A DNA stretch of 64,000 nt from Epiperipatus broadwayi (taxonomy: Eukaryota > Onychophora > Udeonychophora > Euonychophora > Peripatidae). The notes beneath the pieces are model-generated. The model worked only from the letters and a program-made list of their open reading frames with translations, had not been told where the DNA came from and ran no database searches. The position numbers and the translations under genes were made by a program. Shown here piece after piece: positions 22,848 to 34,869 of this stretch. Each line of letters begins with the position of its first letter. Position 1 is the stretch's first letter. The DNA is taken from NCBI GenBank assembly GCA_028023455.1, contig JAQFVV010012416.1, positions 3,205,594 through 3,269,593 on the forward strand, read 5' to 3'.

Positions 22848-23841
22848 TATAAACATAGCTCTATATAAATAAATGCCTCATTTAGGTTGTTATGTAAAAC
22901 TTATTTTTTAAGCTGTTATGTTTATGTGTGAATTACTATAAACACAGGTATCTAAAATATGTTTCCAGTTCTAACATAAACTTGCCTCACTCAGCCATAA
23001 TATCATGAACAATATTTATATTGCTGCTCAGCTTTGACAGTTGTTACCTGATATCTCCAAATGGAATGACTATTTATAGCCAGATTCCCATCCATAATAA
23101 CAGCAATTGGTTTCAGTGAGCATCATCATTTATTGGCCTAACCTTGCCATTGGACATATGTTATCCATTTGTATATCCATTGGTCTGTGGTGGTAAATGC
23201 TCAAACCAATCAAGATAAGATGGAATCTGATTTAGACCATTATTTGATGGTAAAGTAAGAGCTGCCTTAATAAAAAACAAAAAATGTTTATAACTAATCT
23301 AGTTCTACCTAACATGGTTTCTTCCAATTTTGTACATGTTCACAAGAGATGATTGGATATTTGAGGATTAAATTAGAAAATGGAAAAAAAAATATTTAAC
23401 TTCAACTACTGGAAATAAAATGACATTTAAAAAAAAAATTGAATGCGAATAGCTTTTCTGTTTTTGAGAAAAGTGATTTCAAAGAAAGGATATTATTTAC
23501 AGTTTCTTTAAAAAAAAAATAGAAAAAAAAAACCAATAAAAGCTTAATTCGACTTGCTTTTTTAAACTGAAAAAAATCTTGTCACTGATTTTAAATGATT
23601 TGATCTACTAGACAGATTTCATTTGACTTCTTTCCATTTTTTTGGGTCAAATATTGTTTGTAATCAGTTTTTCTATCAAATAGAATTTCTTCATATTTTG
23701 TACACAAATATTTTTGAAATAAAATACCCAAACACTAAAAAAATAAAAAGTAATATATAAATAAAATATTTTCTTTAAAATCCTTTTATTTAATTTTAGA
23801 ACGAAAGCACTAAAAAACATAAAAATAATATTCTTCTTGAA
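22848..23841. other. AT-rich non-coding DNA
   Basis: No feature recognised. Confidence 0.5.
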
Positions 23842-24014
23842 TCACAATTTTGATTCTTATATAGAACTTTAATTAACAGCATGGGGGTGATTATAAATTA
23901 ATTAATTCAATCAATACAGTTTGGAATCAAACCAAATAGTCTACTATTACTTAAATTGATTCACTTATGAAAACTCATGCTCTTATTTAAAGTTCTGTAA
24001 CAACCAAAATTTTA
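23842..24014. repeat. Diverged inverted repeat
   Basis: AATTTTGATTCTTATATAGA and AACTTTAATTAACAGCATG are mirrored by CATGCTCTTATTTAAAGTTC and ACAACCAAAATTTT. Confidence 0.6.
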
Positions 24015-24608
24015 ATCCAAGTAAAAAAAAATTTTTTTTGCCTTTTAATATATTAGTTCAAATTAAATATTTTTATATTATTATATGCTTGTAAAAAACA
24101 TCATCAAATCTGGTAATGTTTAGTACACATTAGTTTCACAATAGTAATCTTCTTGGTTAAATTTTTTTGATCATATTGTTATCTGTTTGAATTATCTACC
24201 TTGCAATTATTTTTCAAAAGTATATTACATAGATTAACTGTCTCATCATGAATAGAGGATATGGGATATTTCAAATATCTCACAATATCATAAGTTATAA
24301 AATGAGGTAAATATTAAATGATTATATATATCACAGAATATTGTTAAAAAAAATTCTATTGTTGCAATTCAAATCATATCTCTAACTATATTTATATCTT
24401 GCTGAGTATCTAAATATTAAATACTGTAATATATTTTTATATTTTTATTCACATAATTGATGTATTTATATTACTAAAAATGTCTGGAGAGTTAATGTCC
24501 CATTTGAAGGCATCATTGTGAGGGAGCTACTTTTATGCCAGAAATGTATATAGGTGTGCCTAAATATATTGTGAAAATACCCTTTTATACATAATTATTT
24601 TAAATTAT
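24015..24608. other. AT-rich non-coding DNA
   Basis: No feature recognised. Confidence 0.5.
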
Positions 24609-24827
24609 AATAACTGTATATATAATAATAATCTCTCATATTCTTACTAGAAATAATTTAGATTACTTAAATTATAATTATTATCAACTGAACTTATACA
24701 GACAGGAAACGGAAAATCACATGATATCAGTTTCCTGTCTGTATATTTTCGGCTGATAATGATTACAATTTAAATAATCAACTATTTCTATATAAGAATA
24801 TTAATCATTATTATTATTTATAATAAC
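24609..24827. mobile_element. Foldback element, arms about 95 bp
   Basis: ATACAGACAGGAAAC on the left meets GTTTCCTGTCTGTAT on the right; outward the arms continue through TGATAATAATTATAATTTAA-type words. Loop about 20 bp around AATCACATGATATC. Confidence 0.85.
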
Positions 24828-25509
24828 TTTATGATAAATTTATATAAATTCAATTATGTTGCTGTATATATTGCAAAGTAGAAATTCGTTTTGATTTTGC
24901 TTAATAATTTTAAAATTTAAAAACTATCATATATATATATTGTGTAGAAAAACACTCCAGAAATTATATTTCTCAGTAGAAGATATAGGCTACTTTCTTT
25001 TTGAGACACATTAAAATGTTCAACTTTATTTCCTGCATATGTTCTTATTTTTACTTCAGTGTGGAAGGAATGAATGACATTTTATTTAATATGGTCATTA
25101 TACCTTTTAGTGTTGGTCATTTTAGCAAATGGTAGACTATTTACTTCAAGAGCTATAAATTTGCAAACCAATTCCTGATTGAAAAAAGTAAAAAAACACC
25201 AATTGGATCAATCAAACAAAACTTAACATGTAACACATTATGCTTCAGTATCACATGACTTCCAAAAAATAACCATCATGTGATTATTTTTATAAGTATT
25301 TTTTGTTTTTTCACTATGTTAAAGTCATCTCACTGAATGTTTCTAAATATCTAAATTATGGGGTTTTTAATATTTATTTACTTTTTGAATTATTAATGTA
25401 AAGGCTCTATATTAGTAAGGTTTGTAGTAATGTTTTATCTTTTTTTTTTCTTTAATACTTAATACTTAATACTGTCCATTAAAGTATTAAGATTGGCTAT
25501 CTTAATATA

Positions 25510-25660
25510 AAGCTGAGCACTGATTATATATATATGTGTGAGGATAGTAATCTGGACCAATTGATGATTGCTGGTTTAGCATGAAATTCGTATATTGGTG
25601 ATTTTTTATCTTTTCAACATGAGTGTGATCGGGTGGGTCAGCAATAATTCATTAGATAAA
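25510..25660 (+). repeat. Family B fragment
   Basis: GCTGAGCACTGATTATATAT, GATAGTAATCTGGACCAA, TATATTGGTGATT and CATGAGTGTGATC match the right arm at 32340-32540. Confidence 0.8.
25553..25601 (+). ncRNA. Hammerhead-like motif, family B, one core change
   Basis: GACCAA, core UUGAUGA (C3 to U), stem II partly paired (UUGCUG/UAGCAU), GAAA, AUUCGUAU stem III region, A17, then UUGG pairing with CCAA. Confidence 0.5.
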
Positions 25661-26570
25661 AATTATATGATATATCTAATTTGTCTAAATTTTAATGACC
25701 TTCATAAAATATTGTTAAAAAAAATTACATCAGAATATTCATTTTAAAGCTTTAAATTTATATGAGAATATTGTTTAAAATTCAATTATATTTAATTGAA
25801 ATTTTTAAAAAAAATATTAATCAATTACATAATTATTTTTATTCTATTATCTTTTTTAAAGTGAAAATGCGAATATTAAATTGTTTTCCTTTTTAAAAAA
25901 AATCTATAATTGTGTTATCCGATGGCATAGAAGTTTCCTTCATAACCTTCTTAATTAATTTACTTTTTATGATAAAAATAAACAAATTTAAAATTTTGCT
26001 CTTTATTCGTTAACAATATTTTATTTTATTTCTTCCGTCAATAATTTGGTCATAACACGCTTTTTCAAACAATCCCTACCCACCCCCTACCTGAAATATA
26101 GATTTAATATGTGTATATAGTAAATCTTTTTCACAAATAGCTCACTGCAGAGGAAGCTTCTCCAACAGTCTCTCATAGAGACACAATGAAGAAGAATCAG
26201 TAACTCTGGGTAGTGAGGATTTTGATGTTTCTCCTTCCTTGTATTACCCTCTGTATAAAAATAGGTAGGCATCAATTTACCAACCAAAGTAAAAATGTTA
26301 GATGGATGACTATAGACTACCTGTGAAAAAAATTTCATGCTTCTTGAAAAGAATTTACTTGGCCTGGATTTGAACCCCAGGTTGTAGACATGGCATGTAG
26401 ATATGGTACTTTAGCATCATAAAGTCTTCAAGAAATTTATATATAAATGACTAAAATCTATTTTGCCTAGATAAAGTAATTCTCTCTTAATTAAACTTTA
26501 AATTAAACATAGCTCACTGTATATGTAAACACAAAGGAAGTCTATCACTTTTTTTCCCCTCATGTGTCAT
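25661..26570. other. AT-rich non-coding DNA
   Basis: GGATTTGAACCCCAGG near 26358 resembles a tRNA B box on the minus strand, without a full cloverleaf. Confidence 0.45.
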
Positions 26571-26652
26571 AGCATCAGCCGGGAAGCGAACCCGCTAACC
26601 CGGGACAACTCCTTGTAAAGCAGCTGTCGCTGACCTCTCGACCACCAATGCT
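26571..26652 (-). tRNA. tRNA-like sequence with long variable arm (Ser/Leu-like class)
   Basis: On the minus strand the acceptor arms AGCATTG and TGATGCT pair over all seven positions. A D arm with GAGAGGTCAG follows, then an anticodon arm with four of five pairs and loop TTTACAA, a long variable arm and a T arm with GGTTCGCTTCC. The extended variable region is the mark of type II tRNAs (Ser, Leu). My alignment puts UAC at the anticodon, which fits neither, so this is more likely a tRNA-derived repeat or pseudogene. It shares GCATTGGTGG with 452-523 and general design with 60541-60628. Confidence 0.5.
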
Positions 26653-27690
26653 AATCTATCACTTTTCCTCAGGAAAAGCACTCTAAATGTTGATCCTGAT
26701 TCCTTTGTTCAACATGTAGAGTTCTTTTAAGTCATAGCCTGGGGAAAAGCGATTCTCTCTCAACTAGTAACAAAAAAGTATATCTGCATTTAAACAGCCT
26801 ATTGCAGAACAAACAGGTAGCCAAAAAGAGACAGCAAAGAAAAAGACACTACTTATAAAAGCTAGCCGATCATCAGGTAACAAAAATTTTAGATTTTTTT
26901 TTAATGTTTATTTCCAAAATAAGAATTATTAGACTCATTTAATAACAAATAACTGGATCAATAACCTTAGATATAAATTAGGTACTTGAAAAAATATCCT
27001 ACGTTTATTTGAAGTCTGACATTTTTTTTAATATTTTATTTTATCCAGATTAAACTTCACAATCTCAACGATCTGAAAGAAAAATGTCCTAATTATGGCA
27101 TGAAGAAATCATTGCTTGATTAACAAATGGCTATTTAAAGATTTTTTTATTCAATTCTATTTCTTAGCCTTCACTAGCCATCCATCAATTTAAAAAAATG
27201 GATGACTTGCTTTCTGTTCTCTTCAACTTTACTAAAAAATGAAGCATCTGCTTTTATAATACAAGTAGGTTCAAAATATGACATTATTCATTTTATTCTT
27301 TTGGATTTCTCTGAGCACTAAATCATATGTTTTTAATAATTAATTAATGCTTTTTTGTCATTAAAAAAATGTAAGCAAACAGCTCTGGAAGTATTGTTTA
27401 CATTCCCTTATACATATTTTTTCGAATTATATTATTTTCTTAGTAAATCTTTCTTTTTAGGTCAACCACTTCACAATCATCCATCAGTCCAGAAGATCGA
27501 ACCAACCTCTTAAATGATAGATACATTTGAAACACACACTTTTTCAAGTGTTATATAGTACATGTCATAATTTTAAATTCACATGCACATGATTTTTAGA
27601 GATACTTGAACATATATATATATATTTTAAATAGATTTCAAACTTCTATTCCATCATACATTAATAAACATATGATCAAAGATATATGAA
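26653..27690. other. AT-rich non-coding DNA
   Basis: No feature recognised. Confidence 0.5.
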
Positions 27691-27770
27691 AAAGATCCCC
27701 AAGATGGGCATTTCATGCTGACCCAAAAATCAGTTGACCTAGATCATAATCTCTTACACATATTATTATT
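27650..27770 (-). repeat. Family B fragment
   Basis: GATCCCCAAGATGGGCATTT, CATGCTGACC and TCAGTTGACCTAGATCAT match family B; it runs directly into the GATA microsatellite. Confidence 0.7.
27698..27748 (-). ncRNA. Decayed hammerhead-like motif, family B
   Basis: Stem III AUGCCCAU and the GAAA are kept and CAA/UUG of stem I pairs, but the core reads CUGAUUU and stem II is lost. Confidence 0.35.
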
Positions 27771-27776
27771 GTTCAG

Positions 27777-28163
<387 letters not shown>

Positions 28164-29140
28164 AGATAGCAGATTGATAGTTTAATTGCCAGGTATTAAA
28201 TTTTTTGTATTCATAACTTTGAAGCAAAACGTTTTATGGAAATACATTAATAAATTTAGTACTTGTGTATTACCCTATTGCTAAACGGTAGAAGTGCTTT
28301 TTTGTTCAATTATAATACACTTTGGTGGGCATAGAATAAATGTCTACAACAAAATGGCTGAAAAAAAAGCAATTGTATTTAATAATTTTCAAAGTTTTTT
28401 TTTTTTTTTTTAGCATTATTTTAAAGAAAGACAATTTTGAGGCATAACCATATTTTCATATTAATTTTTTAATCCTTTTTTTCATTAAGAAAAAAAAATA
28501 TTAATATAAATAAAGTATAAGTGAAGCCTGTTATTGCTTATTTATGAGGCAGGATTACATTGCCATTGGGGATATGGTTAAAGGCAATGTGTCATATGCG
28601 ACCATTAATACATACTTTGCAGGAATGCAGAATCCCATATGTTTGCAAATATTTCAAGGCATGCTGTTCCATTTGAGGAACATTCCAAAGTTTGGTTGTC
28701 AAAATGATAGTGAGAAAAAGAAAGATGATGTCTTTTAGCAAACTATGAAAATGATATAAGGATGTCGAGTTTAGACATATAAAAGAAAAAAAAACTTTAA
28801 ATAAATTTTCAGTATGGAATTTATAATCGATTTTTTAATCTCTTTCAACTTAACAACTAAAACATATTCCTTAATATAAAATTGTAAAGAAAAAAATTGT
28901 ATAAAGATGTGCCCCTGAAACTGTATATTTGAATAAAAACTGTTTCCACCCTTCATCTACCAGGAAATACACAAGTTCCATAACTTTTGCCAATCATTTA
29001 TTAAACTAGACACTATCTTTGCTCGTGGATATACTTTAAGCCTCATTTAATGAATAATATATCTGGAATGTTATAGAGATATCAGCCCCTGATTTTCTTG
29101 ACCAAGTTGACAGTTTTGGTAACTTTCATATATATATATA
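28164..29140. other. AT-rich non-coding DNA
   Basis: A 64-codon frame at 28544-28738 has less skewed composition but no recognisable domain. Confidence 0.45.
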
Positions 29141-29612
29141 TATCCACAGATGGCGTCCTACCAAGACTGCCAATACAAGCGTTAACTTGCATTTTTGTTT
29201 ATCATAAATGTACCTTTGAGGTCTTTCTTGCAATGATATAGATTGCAGAGCTTCTACTATGTGGTGATGCTGAACTGAGATCAGACCCATGTAGCTATCT
29301 GGTTTGTATGCTGAGTTTGAAGACATTACGTGTCTAAAAAATTCACGCTTGCAAGCTGAATAGAAATTGTTTCATAAACGCTCAGAGTTTGTATTTAGAT
29401 CTAGTTTCTTTATTCCTGTCTTTCACTGACGATAGCAAATAGCTTGAAATCATGATCTGAAAGTGGAATTATAGTTAGAGATAGTGAATACTAACTACTC
29501 TGACGTTTATGTAAACAAAACATACGCTTGATTGGCAGTCTTGGTAGGACGCCATATGTGGACATAAATACAAGCGTTAGCAAGTTTTTTAACTTGCATT
29601 TTTGTTTATCAT
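29141..29612. mobile_element. Inverted repeat with about 355-bp interior
   Basis: ATGGCGTCCTACCAAGACTG and CCAAT on the left (29142-29175) are mirrored at 29530-29565. AAGCGTTA plus AACTTGCATTTTTGTTTAT occurs next to both ends, but in direct orientation. The ends lie in TA-rich flanks. Interior is more balanced in composition and encodes nothing recognised. Confidence 0.75.
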
Positions 29613-29977
29613 ATATATATATATATTATTTACAATTTGCAATAAGTAAGTAAAATTGCTATTTATAAAATTAGAAGCTAATATAAATTTTGTTAATATA
29701 AGGAAAAAATGAACTGTATTCTCTACATGAAGATGACTTTTAGAAAAATTCAAAAAGGTAATACAAAAAATAATAACCAAAAATTAAAAAGAGTGACCGA
29801 AACATTTTTTAATTTTATTTTAAAAATAAGCACTGTAATTAGAATACATTTTTTAAATATATATATATAAGAAATTGAATCTTGACTTTGGTTAAAAAAA
29901 TAACAAGTGCTCTGTAATAATAAAGCTTTGAACAAATTTAAACAATGGTTGCAAACACAGAAGAAATATATTAGTGT

Positions 29978-30022
29978 TACTAATATGTATTTTGATCAAC
30001 CAGATTTCATCAGTTAGTCCAA
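29978..30022 (-). ncRNA. Hammerhead-like motif, family B, with stem I covariation
   Basis: Minus strand: GGACUAA, core CUGAUGA, short stem II AUC/GAU, AAAA in place of GAAA, stem III region AUACAUAU, then UUAG. The usual CCAA/UUGG stem I is replaced by CUAA/UUAG, a compensatory C-G to U-A change. The G12 change suggests it is inactive. Confidence 0.5.
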
Positions 30023-30164
30023 ACCATCCAGTTTAAAAAAAAAATTCCGTAGCTCTCTATAAAAAGAGGAACATATTTGATTTTTAATAAAATTTAAAAT
30101 TTATATATAAGATTAAACAGAAACTTTCAAATCATATCATTTCACGTGATATGACTATTCCATT

Positions 30165-31136
30165 AGTGAAGTCAGCAATCTCTTAGCCACATGCCCAAAG
30201 AAACATGTTATCCATCATACCTTCCCTTTTCATTTCCCATTTTCCTCATATTCTTCTTTATCCTGCTCATCCCATTTTCACAGCATCATTTTTATCCATT
30301 CTATGGCCTTTATATCTAGATCTCTCTTATCTTTTTCTAAACCCAGCATAAAAAATAAGAACACACTTTCTGTATAATCACTTTGTTTATATTAATTTTT
30401 CCAGAACTTTATTATTTGTATCCTTTCTGCTTTCAGGCATTTTACATTCAATTTAGCAGATGCCTAATATTTTCTGTGCCTTTCTTACACAACTTGCAGA
30501 CTAAATGACCCACATTTTTTCCATTTATGCATATATTCTCTTGTTGCTAATGATCCTGCTCAAGCCTTAAAGAGTAAACTACTTTCCTTGCTATTATCAT
30601 AAAATAACTCATATTCTGTTTTCTATATATATTTAAATTCTTTTTACTCTCCATACTAGTTATCCATCCCTCCATCTCCCTATTTTTTATTAATGCATCT
30701 GTTCTTCTATCCCATTCTTTGCCACTATAAAATTCAACAATCCTCCTAATACAATCATCCCACCTTTTGTACAAGTATGCTGACATAAAGTCTTTATCCA
30801 AATCTTCTGCACACCATACTACCTTTCTCAGCCATCTTGTTGCCTATCCTTTAATTGTAACCCAATTAAATACTATTTTGGTTATTCTCTTACTATCCAT
30901 AAATTGCAATCTACCAAATATTTTGATTTTGCTTTCTGCAACACTCATAATTGACCATCTCACTTCTCCTTGAAATGCCTGCTTTGCCATCCACACCTCT
31001 GTATCTAATGCATGTCTTCTTACTTCTCTTTGTACTTTTTCCAAGTAATCTAACACCGCTTTACTAACACATAACACATCATTACCAAATGTTAACCTGG
31101 CTACTGCACTCCCTTCCATACAATTCTTGCTACATA
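30165..31136 (-). pseudogene. LINE 3' end, copy 2 of the family at 4555-7420
   Basis: Minus-strand frames hold GNDVLCVSKAVLDYLEKVQR and GEVRW (30844-31119), the segment with RWDDCIRRIVEF and DALIKNR (30547-30801), then a C-terminal H...C cluster near 30430-30500. Each aligns in order with copy 1. It is truncated on its 5' side at about 31136 and lacks the long (TA)n tract of copy 1. Stops and shifts make it dead. Confidence 0.85.
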
Positions 31137-31207
31137 AACGTCAAGATATATCAATAACGCCCTCTGTACATTTATTCACAAAGGGCGTTGTTAAAATATC
31201 TTACGTT
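31137..31207. repeat. Small hairpin at the 5' edge of LINE copy 2
   Basis: AACGCCCTCTGT / ACAAAGGGCGTT and outer ACGTCAAGATAT / ATATCTTACGT pair across a loop near TACATTTATTC. Confidence 0.8.
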
Positions 31208-31870
31208 GTGAAATGATGATTTGAATATTTTCTATTTTTCAGCTAGCATCATGCATTATAATACCGTAATAGGATTAAACAAAAAAAACAAAAAAACATT
31301 ATAAATTAGTAATAATAACGTAAGGCTGAAACCTTTATAGAAATAGCATGATATAGTAGTTTCTTTCATTTTTTTCTGGAGAGGTCAATATTTCTGATTC
31401 TAATTAAATTAGCTTAGCTTGTATAAATGTGTAATAAGTTATCCTAATCTCTGAATTCTATAATCACATACACACACATATATAATCAAAATCAAGAAAG
31501 TGTTTCAAAATCTAATTTATTCAGAAAATCAAAAAGATACTTTTTGTAAATATATTTTTCTTTTGTTTATAAATCAATAAATTGATTGATCCATTTTTAG
31601 TCGATACCTTTTCTTTTTCACACTTAAGTCATTTCTATTTGAGATTTATAAAATCCCCTACAGCAATTAATTTTTAGAAAGGGCACTGAAACATTTCATT
31701 TGTTGATCAGGTAAAATAAAAATCGCACTATATTTTTTAGAAATAGATTTGCACACAAATACGGAGAATAAATTCCTAGTAGACATTGCAGTAATGTAGA
31801 ATATTTTAAAAATATTTTTTATAAATACTAAAGCAATATTTTATAACAAAATATAACAATTTAGTTATAT
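31208..31870. other. AT-rich non-coding DNA
   Basis: No feature recognised. Confidence 0.5.
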
Positions 31871-31981
31871 ATAAATATAAGGGATTTGAAGTCAGACTTT
31901 CAAGCATCTTTCAACTATCCACCCTATCTCATATCACTGATACAATAATCAAACACATGTAGAAAAGATCAATAATCACGA

Positions 31982-32024
31982 ATATACGTATTTCGTGCTG
32001 AACTAGCACTCATCAGTTGGTCCA
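31982..32024 (-). ncRNA. Hammerhead-like motif, family B, intact core
   Basis: Minus strand: GGACCAA, core CUGAUGA, perfect stem II GUGCU/AGCAC, GAAA, perfect palindromic stem III AUACGUAU, A17, then UUCG (stem I has one mismatch). One of the four family B sites with both cores intact. Confidence 0.7.
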
Positions 32025-32380
32025 GATTATCATCTCTCACACACATATATAATCAATGCTCAGTTTATATTATGATAGAAAATATTCATACTTTAATGAA
32101 CAGGCTTCAGTCTATTCCAATCTCCAACTTTTATTTCATACCATTGAAAAATCTGATAACGAAATCCCCAAAATCCATGCTGATGCCAATATTGTTATCA
32201 TATCCATGTTGACTTCAAGTCACTGTGACCTCTTATGTATATCATCAGATTTTTAATGGTATTGATGGCTGAAGAGTTGGAGGTTGAAGTAGATTGAAGC
32301 CTGTCCATTAAAGTAGAAAGATTTGCTATCTTAATATAAACTGAGCCTGATTATATATATATGTGTGGGAGATGATAATC

Positions 32381-32426
32381 TGGACCAATTGATGAGTGCT
32401 GGTTCAGTGTGAAATATGTATATTGG
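32381..32426 (+). ncRNA. Hammerhead-like motif, family B, tandem unit 1
   Basis: GGACCAA, core UUGAUGA (C3 to U), stem II GUGCUG/CAGUGU partly paired, GAAA, stem III region AUAUGUAU, A17, UUGG pairing with CCAA. Confidence 0.5.
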
Positions 32427-32443
32427 TATGAGAGATGATAATC

Positions 32444-32490
32444 TGGACAAACTGATGAGTGCTGATTCACCACAACATACTTATATTGGT
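32444..32490 (+). ncRNA. Hammerhead-like motif, family B, tandem unit 2
   Basis: It begins 63 bp after unit 1 and shares GATGATAATCTGGAC. The core CUGAUGA is intact and stem II partly kept, but GAAA has become ACAA and stem III is broken. Confidence 0.45.
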
Positions 32491-32639
32491 GATTATTGAT
32501 CTTTTTTACATGTGTGTGACCATGTGTATCAGTAATATGAGATAATGTGGATTATTGAAAGGTGCTTGAAAGTCTGAGTTCAAATCCCTATATTTACAAT
32601 TAGGCTCCAGGTATATGAAGAATGACTCCATTTCAAATA

Positions 32640-33490
32640 TTATATATATATAAAGTAAAAAGTCATTAACCACAAAGTATTTTCACATTAAGATTTTAAA
32701 AAAAATTGCAATAATCCTATTTATTTTGAATCTTAGGATGTCTTTGGTAAATTTCATATCCCAATGCAACTCAACATTTATGGAAATATCATCATCATCA
32801 AGAAATAATACTAAATTGCCTTGGCATAAAAAAAACACAAAGTGCTTGATTAGCTTTAACAGAATGTATCTTAATCCCTAATGACACCATGTAATTCTGT
32901 TTTCATTATAATTGTGTAGCAATAACTAATAGATTCACAGAGTTGTTTCTAAAAGCAAATCTTTGATAGGAAAATTATATAGTTCTATTTGGGATCAGAA
33001 TCTATCTTTACCTATGTGTTTATAACAAACTTTATGTTACAATTTTATTATAATGTCACATGACTTTTTCATACACTTGGCATCATTTACTTTATGGTAT
33101 TGATTAGTCTTATAATGTTAGGCTCTACTTGCTCATGTTTAAAATCCTCAGACAGGATTTTATTTTTTGATGTGCTTTTCCATTTTCCTCTATATGGTAT
33201 GACAAGAGTCCACACATGTGCAACCTTATATATGGCATTGGAAGTCACCAACTATTTATTGGTTCATATTGTTTAGCTCTGTGGTGTATATGCTTTGCTC
33301 TATCACTCACAATGTATTTAAATCTATTTTCCACTGTGATAGGTGATGTTGTTTTGTGATTTAAATGCGTGATGACAATGATAAGCTAGTTTTTGAAGGA
33401 TTTAATTTCTTCAGGTTACACTTTGTTGTTTTAGTGCTAAGAGGCGTATAACAATGTCTGTATTGTGTTGCTATGATGTTATAATCAGCT
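32640..33490. other. AT-rich non-coding DNA
   Basis: No feature recognised. Confidence 0.5.
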
Positions 33491-33498
33491 GCAAGCAA

Positions 33499-33640
33499 AC
33501 CAACAAGAAACAATAGTTTTAAATATTTATTTGTAAGCATATGTCTGTCAGCCACAAACAAACCAACAAAAAACAATAGTTTTAAATATTCAAGATATCA
33601 ACAATAGTTTTAAATATTTATTGGCAAGTATATGGCCATT
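33499..33640. repeat. Short irregular tandem repeat
   Basis: CAATAGTTTTAAATATT occurs at 33511, 33574 and 33601; the first two sit in units of about 63 bp that share AAACCAACAA. Confidence 0.8.
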
Positions 33641-34267
33641 AAGAGCAAGCCACATATTCAATTGTTTTATTCATCTAGAATTTTTGCCGATGAGTGCGCA
33701 AGTCATCTACATTAAATATTTTGATGTTATCAGTATTATGTGGACAGTAATTTATTAATAGTAAGCGTGCATGTGACTTCTGATGAGTGACCCATACTTT
33801 TCTCTCATTCAGTTATTTAATAGTACAGAATATTAAGTAATATAAGATCACTTATTTTAATCTGATATTAATTTTATTATGCCAGGAATTGATTTAAGTT
33901 TATTTAACTGATAATCCAAATTATTAGTAAGTCAGCCCAATGATAAAGGTTATTAATGATTATCGATTTGAGAAATAAGTAATTTAAATAAAATTATGTT
34001 ACTGAGCTGTTGTTAAACCGGTATGAACGTTGAATTTTACGAGATCCAAAATTGTTTAGGGGATCATCTAATGGAATACGATATATAAAAGTTAGCTATT
34101 ATTAACTCACAACTTTTATTAATACAACAGTTTAGTAAGTTGATCTGTTTTAAAAAAATCATTTGTTTCAAAACCTTGGTCGCAAGGCTAAAATATGTTG
34201 CTCTAGTACTTATAGTCAAGGAAACATTTTTAGCAGCGCTATCTAGGCAATAATTCCAAACTTTTAT

Positions 34268-34640
34268 TGTTTTATCATTTTAATATATAGGGTATATGAG
34301 CACAGACTTTCACATGACCCACCACTCTTCATTCTATCTCATAACACTGCTACACTTGAACACATATATGTCGAAAAGATAAATAATCACCAATATTCGT
34401 ATTTCATGTTAAACCAGCAATCATCAGTTGGTCCGGTATACCATCTCTACACATATATGCTATAAGTGCTCAGATATATATTAAGGTAGCCACTCTTTAT
34501 ACTTTAATGGACAGGCTTCAATCTACTCCACATTCCAACTCTTCAACCGTCCATCCAATTTAAAATCTGATGATGGAATGCTCAAAGGCCACCCTGAGGC
34601 CGAGATTCTCGTCACATCCATGTTGACCTAAGGTCAATCT
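34268..34640 (-). repeat. Family B single arm
   Basis: CACAGACTTTCACATGACCC, ATCTCATAACACTGCTACAC, hammerhead, then CAGGCTTCAATCTACTCCA in the same order as the left arm at 31872. Confidence 0.85.
34389..34436 (-). ncRNA. Hammerhead-like motif, family B, intact core
   Basis: Minus strand: GGACCAA, core CUGAUGA, weak stem II (UUGCUG/UAACAU), GAAA, AUACGAAU with one stem III mismatch, A17, UUGG closing stem I. Confidence 0.55.
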
Positions 34641-34753
34641 GACCCCCCATATACAGGACATAACCCATTTAATACATATACAAGGGATGGGCAGACGTCT
34701 CTAGTATGTAATAACCGAAACACAGACTTATTATATACCTGTGTCTATATATG

Positions 34754-34855
34754 TAATATATAGGGTATATGAGCACAGACTTTCACATGACCCACCACTC
34801 TCCACTTTATCTCATAATACAGATACACTTGAACACATATATGTTGGAAAGATCA
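34754..34855 (-). repeat. Family B end, second direct copy
   Basis: ATATATAGGGTATATGAGCA and CACTTGAACACATATATGT repeat the start of the arm at 34286, about 470 bp upstream, in the same orientation. The copy stops before the ribozyme. Confidence 0.85.
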
Positions 34856-34869
34856 TTTTAGTAATTGTA

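Larger units (their letters stand above)
31872..32622. repeat. Family B foldback, near full length, arms about 350 bp
   Basis: Left arm: GGGATTTGAAGTCAGACTTT, CAACTATCCACCCTATCTCA, a minus-strand hammerhead, CAGGCTTCAGTCTA and TCTCCAACT. Right arm mirrors it: GAAGAGTTGGAGGTTGAAG, GATTGAAGCCTGTCCATTAA, plus-strand hammerheads and GTCTGAGTTCAAATCCCTAT. The right arm has an extra ribozyme unit. One arm alone occurs at 34270-34640; end fragments lie at 53255 and 54570. Confidence 0.88.

Noticed and set aside
26340-26420. tRNA-like B box GGATTTGAACCCCAGG
   Set aside because: No acceptor or anticodon arm could be drawn.
26865-26885. Minus-strand CUGAUGAUCGGCUAG
   Set aside because: No GAAA partner downstream.
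28544-28738. 64-codon open frame
   Set aside because: No recognisable domain and no conserved partner in the window.
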